From Arctopsyche grandis (Eukaryota > Arthropoda > Insecta > Trichoptera > Hydropsychidae): a stretch of 64,000 nt of DNA. Position 1 is the stretch's first letter. Every line of letters starts with the position of its first letter. Below are positions 59,935 through 64,000 of this stretch, piece after piece. A program made the position numbers and the translations under genes. The notes below the pieces were generated by a model. That model saw only the letters and a list, made by a program, of their open reading frames with translations, was not told the DNA's origin and did no database searches. The DNA is taken from positions 36,811,691 to 36,875,690 of the forward strand of contig NC_135357.1 of assembly GCF_051622035.1 (NCBI RefSeq), read 5' to 3'.

Positions 59935-60019
59935 TTTAGTGTGACGGGTGATCACGTGTGACCGATCTAGAGCGACTGGTTGTCCTGTGACTGGTTCACA
60001 TTTGACTAGTAATCACCGA

Positions 60020-60691
60020 ACCATGTATAGTAGTGACTCCGACAGTGAATTTTTAGATGATCTGGAAGATGATATAAAAATAATAGTGGTGTGCAAATAA
60101 AAAAAAAATACAAATTCGACGAACGTGGGTTCACAAAATTAATACAAGAAGAATGGAACTTGGCGAATATCACCAGCTCGTGGAACAACTGGATGACGAC
60201 CATTTTCAAGTGTACTTTCGAATACATTCGGATACATTGTCATCTAAAAACGTGCTCTACTGTTTTACAAGGTTTATCTTAGTTTCACTTTTTACCAGTA
60301 AAATTTAAATGGGTTAGTCCCTTTTTCAATTTTTTCTCTTTTTAAATCATTTTTTACTTTTACCAACAATGTTTTGTCAATTTGTGGTAGAGAAAATACA
60401 CTTAAATCTATTATCTTTGGCTGAATTTGCACAATGGTTAATTCATTAGAATGGAAAATGTCATTATTACATGCAGTAAATAGAATATGTGAAAAAAAAA
60501 TCTTCCAATATATTAATTAAATAAAAGCATTTTCATATATAATACAAAGTAGTCGTAACAGTGTGTAGGCGTTATAGTTCGAAGAATTTCGTTAATTTTC
60601 GATGATGTTTAGATTTTGACTGTCATGAATTTTATTATAGTACAGATGAAGTAATCTAATATATAATTTCGAAAGAGACTTTGTATGTATG
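60020..60691. other. Intergenic DNA, no gene recognised
   Basis: Plus-strand frame 60091-60282 (KYKFDERGFTKLIQEEWNLA) is weakly suggestive of coding, but I recognise no family and see no continuation. Confidence 0.3.
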
Positions 60692-61167
60692 CAGTGCCGG
60701 CCTTACACCCAATGGCGCCTTCGGGCAGTTTTTTCTAAACACCCTTAGAAAAAAAATATAAAAAACTGGATTACCATCATCATTTTTCCCGGCTTTTCAG
60801 TTTCAGGCAGTGTCAGCAAAAAAATATAGAAACCCAAATGTTTGGATATAATTCTTGTAAATTGTGCTGTTTTATAAAATTTAATACAACGAGTGGATTC
60901 ATTTTACCTTGAACATTATTTGAAAGAAAGGCTTTTAAATTGATAAGTTCATTGCTAATAATATCAGATTTTGAATTAACGGTGAGCTTAATTTGAATAT
61001 CGGCTTTTTCCAGTAGATTGTTTGAATATAATTTTCCGAGTACAAGTGTAGGACCTTTGGCGCTCTAATGTTAATTTTAAAGCGCTTTTGGCGCACTGAG
61101 CGGTGCCCTAACTTATCTGGCGCCCTCGGGCACCACTCGACCCAGCTCCCCCCTAAAACCGGCACTG
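60692..61167. mobile_element. hAT-like nonautonomous element with 8-bp duplication
   Basis: 476 bp with ends CAGTGCCGGCCTTA and TAAAACCGGCACTG, flanked by the exact duplication TATGTATG (60684-60691 and 61168-61175). Longer sister of 29460-29661. Noncoding. Confidence 0.92.
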
Positions 61168-61852
61168 TATGTATGTAAGTATTGTTGGTTGGGAGTCGAA
61201 AACAAGTCAGTTTTGATTGGTCGAATGTTATTTTTTTTCGATTCAAATAAATTTAATAAAAAAAAACAAATGAATATTTAGTATTAGATTCGCCATGTTT
61301 AAGCTGTTTATATTAAAAATACTGAGTGAAGCCGGGTAAAACAACTAGTAATATATAATTTAATATAAAAAAACATCAAGAAAAAATTTACAAAAATTTT
61401 TATATTTTGAAAATTATTTTATGAAATTATCGAACATTCCATTAACATTAAAATATATTTAATTATGTTGTGTGTTAAATTTTTCATATATGTAATACAC
61501 ATATTTACACATGTAGGGTATAATAATTTTTGATTTGTGAAATAAAAACGAAATTTCAGTTATTAAAAATATTTAATGAACTCAAACGAGGTATGTATTA
61601 ATTATAGTATATACATATGTACATGCATTGCAAAAGTGAACAATGAATATGAAAAATTGTCTAGAAAATCGCTACCCAGGAGTGTGATACCCGGAAGCTT
61701 AGTAAAACAAAGAAGTCCAGCGATTGACATTTCGATAACATGTTGATAATAATTGAAGATCTTAAGTTAGATGGATCAAACCATTTTTTCTACCAACTTT
61801 GTATGTATTGGAAACAATCTTAGGATTGTTGCGACGATACAGAATTATTATT

Positions 61853-62319
61853 TTAATTATTGATGTGGCGTAATGTCGCTTCATTGATTGCTCCATGCAG
61901 GCCAAACTTTATGTTTAATTGTTCAAATTTTGGTAATTTTTTTAGAGACTGGCTCATACTTAAAAAAAATAAGTCAGTCTCATCCGTCGAACCTTTTTTT
62001 TCCATTTCTTTTTGTTGTAGACCCGTTAAGTCTCTCAAAAGTTTAAAAATATTATCGAATTGCTTATCTTCGGAACTTTTTGCTCTTTTAATCAATAATT
62101 CATTAGCATTTGAGTATCTTGATGGCATATTATGTTTATGAATATCATGTTTAGAAATATTATGCGTCACATCAATAGACGATGACAGAAAAGACATTGC
62201 TTTTTCGTATTTCCACGGCGTTATTATCGAGTGTGGATTTCCACTTTTCTTAACAAGTCTACGCATGGCGTTTATATAACAATGTCGTAGTTTGGTCCAA
62301 TCTGATTTACACTGTGAAA
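61853..62319 (-). CDS. MADF-BESS protein, last exon (probable PIF/Harbinger second gene)
   Basis: Minus-strand exon starting at a splice acceptor (TTTTTTCAG, exon from 62319). It begins inside a MADF domain (QCKSDWTKLRHCYINAMRRL, TPWKYEKAMSFL), runs through a linker and ends with a BESS motif (DLFFLSMSQSLKKLPKFEQL). Stop at 61853. The frame is intact over 155 codons. The N-terminal MADF half is absent upstream but is present in the element at 55661-56793. MADF proteins bind DNA, and insect PIF elements are known to carry such a gene beside the transposase. Confidence 0.7.
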
Positions 62320-62355
62320 CTGAAAAATAAAATAAGATTTTTTTACGTTACTACG

Positions 62356-62446
62356 TCTGAAAAATGGAAAGAAGTGGCATCAGGATTTAACGCTTTTTGG
62401 AACTTTCCATATGGTGTGGGTTCATTAGATGGAAAACTTATTATTA
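62356..62446 (+). pseudogene. HARBI1-type transposase fragment
   Basis: The plus-strand frame SEKWKEVASGFNAFWNFPYG then VGSLDGKLI matches the conserved region of PIF/Harbinger transposases around the first catalytic Asp (GSLDGK). A stop follows soon after. Only about 30 codons survive, lying between the MADF-BESS exon and the next element. Confidence 0.75.
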
Positions 62447-62521
62447 TATAAATATATGGAGCTCAGTAAATGCCGCATCTAATTTTTAAAATTACAAAGG
62501 ATATAAAAATCAATTGTATTA

Positions 62522-62835
62522 GAGCGAAAACACATAGAGATGAACGGCACGGCACGCGGTCTTGGCTTCGAGTCATGAAAGGGTGTTCCCAGTTCATTGT
62601 TAATTCGTACGATCTTATTATTTCAACTAATTTCTTCAAATATGGGATTAGCCGTTATCTATCACTGTCAAGTTTATATGAATACAAGGAAAAAATATCA
62701 CCGAAAACACTCCAGGTGGTGATTTTTGGGACTGTCTGCCATGAATATGTGCTAGGCGTGCTGCATTTTTTTCGCATGTTTAAAAATATCTAAAAAAAAA
62801 CCATGTGCCGCGTGCCTTTCTGTGTGGTTTCGCCC
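62522..62835. mobile_element. PIF/Harbinger MITE
   Basis: 314 bp with ends GAGCGAAAACACATAG and TGTGTGGTTTCGCCC, between TTA (62519-62521) and TTA (62836-62838). It shares the interior ATGGGAT and TATC-ACTGTCAAG blocks with 55661-56793. Confidence 0.82.
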
Positions 62836-62870
62836 TTATTGGCGTTGGTGCATACAATATAAGTTATATC

Positions 62871-63031
62871 CAGTGGCGTGCGGTAAAATTCTCTCTTTTT
62901 TTGTCGAACAGCCTTACTAAATGTGCGCGAGCAGGATACAAGGAGAACCGGCTGTTCATCTTGTATCCTGCCCGTGCACATTAAGTCATGCTGTACGACA
63001 AAAAGAGATAGAATTTCACTGCACGCCACTG
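62871..63031. mobile_element. hAT-like MITE, near-palindromic
   Basis: 161 bp with ends CAGTGGCGTGC and GCACGCCACTG, long inverted arms, and the 8-bp duplication GTTATATC/GTTATGTC (62863-62870, 63032-63039; one mismatch). Confidence 0.88.
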
Positions 63032-63364
63032 GTTATGTCGGTAGATGTGGGTGCATATGGGAGAAACAGCGATGAACACGGCCAAAGCCAGGATCTTTCA
63101 TAGAGGGGCTGAAACACAAGACACATATTTCATTTGAAATATGTGTGTTAAATTCAAGGCGCAAATAATTCAATCACCTCCCCCTGGCTAGGGCCATGGA
63201 GATGGAGGTATATTTGATAAATCTACTCAAGCTAAATAGCTAGAAGAGAATACATTAAATATGCCTAAAGTGAGACCATTGTAGTAAACGAGACATTTCC
63301 ACTAAAGCCGTATTTATTACGATTAAAGAGCGGACCCAGAGCACGCTGTTCATTTTTCACATGT

Positions 63365-63420
63365 TGTAAATGCATTGTAAAAGGTTTGCCGAACCTTTTT
63401 TACAAAGCATTTACAATAAT
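63365..63420. repeat. Short hairpin repeat
   Basis: TTGTAAATGCATTGTAAAAG and its near inverse surround GGTTTGCCGAACC. A single arm of the same repeat is at 58340-58370. Confidence 0.7.
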
Positions 63421-63669
63421 GGAACAATAGACGGCGCGTTTCCGGTCCTACCTCTAATTACGACCTTACGTAAAAATTATATAAGGGGTAATAAGCCAAA
63501 AAGAAATAATAATAGAAATAATAATAAAGAGTGTTCCAAGAAGCGACACCACTACAACCGGATTTGATTGACAGTAGATGTATGTATGTATGTAGTTCTT
63601 GAAGTATGATGTCTTCACAATTGTTTGGAAGCATACCAAATTAATAATTCTGTGGAGGTAGTAGTAGAC

Positions 63670-63833
63670 CAGTGCTACTCAAACTTTTTCAGTTGAAGGA
63701 CCAGCATATATTTTTCAGTAATTCTCACGGACCAGCATCATATTTTTAAATAAAAAAGTTATATATGAATATGAGTGAAAATTTTTTCATATAACAAATA
63801 AAAATAATATATAGCATAGTTTGAGTAGCACTG
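63670..63833. mobile_element. hAT-like MITE
   Basis: 164 bp with ends CAGTGCTACTCAAACTTTTT and AGTTTGAGTAGCACTG, flanked by the exact 8-bp duplication TAGTAGAC (63662-63669 and 63834-63841). Confidence 0.92.
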
Positions 63834-64000
63834 TAGTAGACTAAAGCATCTTGATCAATCAGATATAAGTAATATACATACATATGTACATACACAGATC
63901 ATTTGATATTCGAGACAAATTAAGGTATTTTTTTTGTCATCTGCTGGAAGCTTTCCATGACAGCTTGATATTGAAGGAATAACAATTAAAAATCCTTGAG

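Noticed and set aside
60091-60282. Charged plus-strand frame KYKFDERGFTKL
   Set aside because: Short, no family recognised, and no splice or start context to support a gene.

Overview
The window comes from an animal nuclear genome, almost certainly an insect. It has AT-rich intergenic DNA, spliced genes with short introns, replication-dependent histone genes ending in the metazoan 3' stem-loop, and a dense load of LINEs, LTR elements, piggyBac-like, hAT-like, PIF/Harbinger and Tigger elements. I cannot name the species or order.

Left third (1-23.4 kb): a piece of the histone array. Gene order is H4(+) H2B(-) H2A(+) H3(-), then H4(+) H1(+) H2B(-) H2A(+). This reads as two incomplete repeats of a unit H4-H1-H2B-H2A-H3. 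The first has lost H1, and the second has no H3 in the window. Four copies of one Jockey-type LINE family (A 1-5765, B 9463-10692, C 14304-16110, D 16955-17513) lie in and beside this array. Each sits at or very near a predicted transcription start: of H2B, of H4, of a solo LTR, and (judged from its 3' junction) of another LTR. All are in the same sense as the promoter. An empty version of every target is present elsewhere in the window. This apparent promoter-start targeting is the most interesting observation here.

Middle (23.4-30.5 kb): a young, whole-looking Ty3/Gypsy element (23399-28397) just past the second H2A, then a cluster of hAT-like, LTR and PIF/Harbinger relics.

Right half (30.9-55.2 kb): five single-copy host genes whose exons I could place with consistent reading phases. 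They are Orc6 (+, origin recognition complex subunit 6), eco/ESCO (-, cohesin acetyltransferase), Taf7 (+, TFIID subunit), Tim10b (-, small mitochondrial Tim chaperone) and lodestar/TTF2 (-, SNF2-type termination factor). Orc6 and eco converge; eco and Taf7 are head to head. Introns carry solo LTRs, piggyBac-like MITEs and LINE fragments. With the histones, much of this block serves S phase and mitosis, although nothing shows co-regulation.

Right end (55.2-64 kb): no host gene recognised. It is a mosaic of nested DNA transposons, including a PIF/Harbinger family whose copies carry halves of a MADF-BESS protein, a HARBI1-type transposase fragment, a Tigger element, several hAT MITEs with exact 8-bp target duplications, and strong palindromes.
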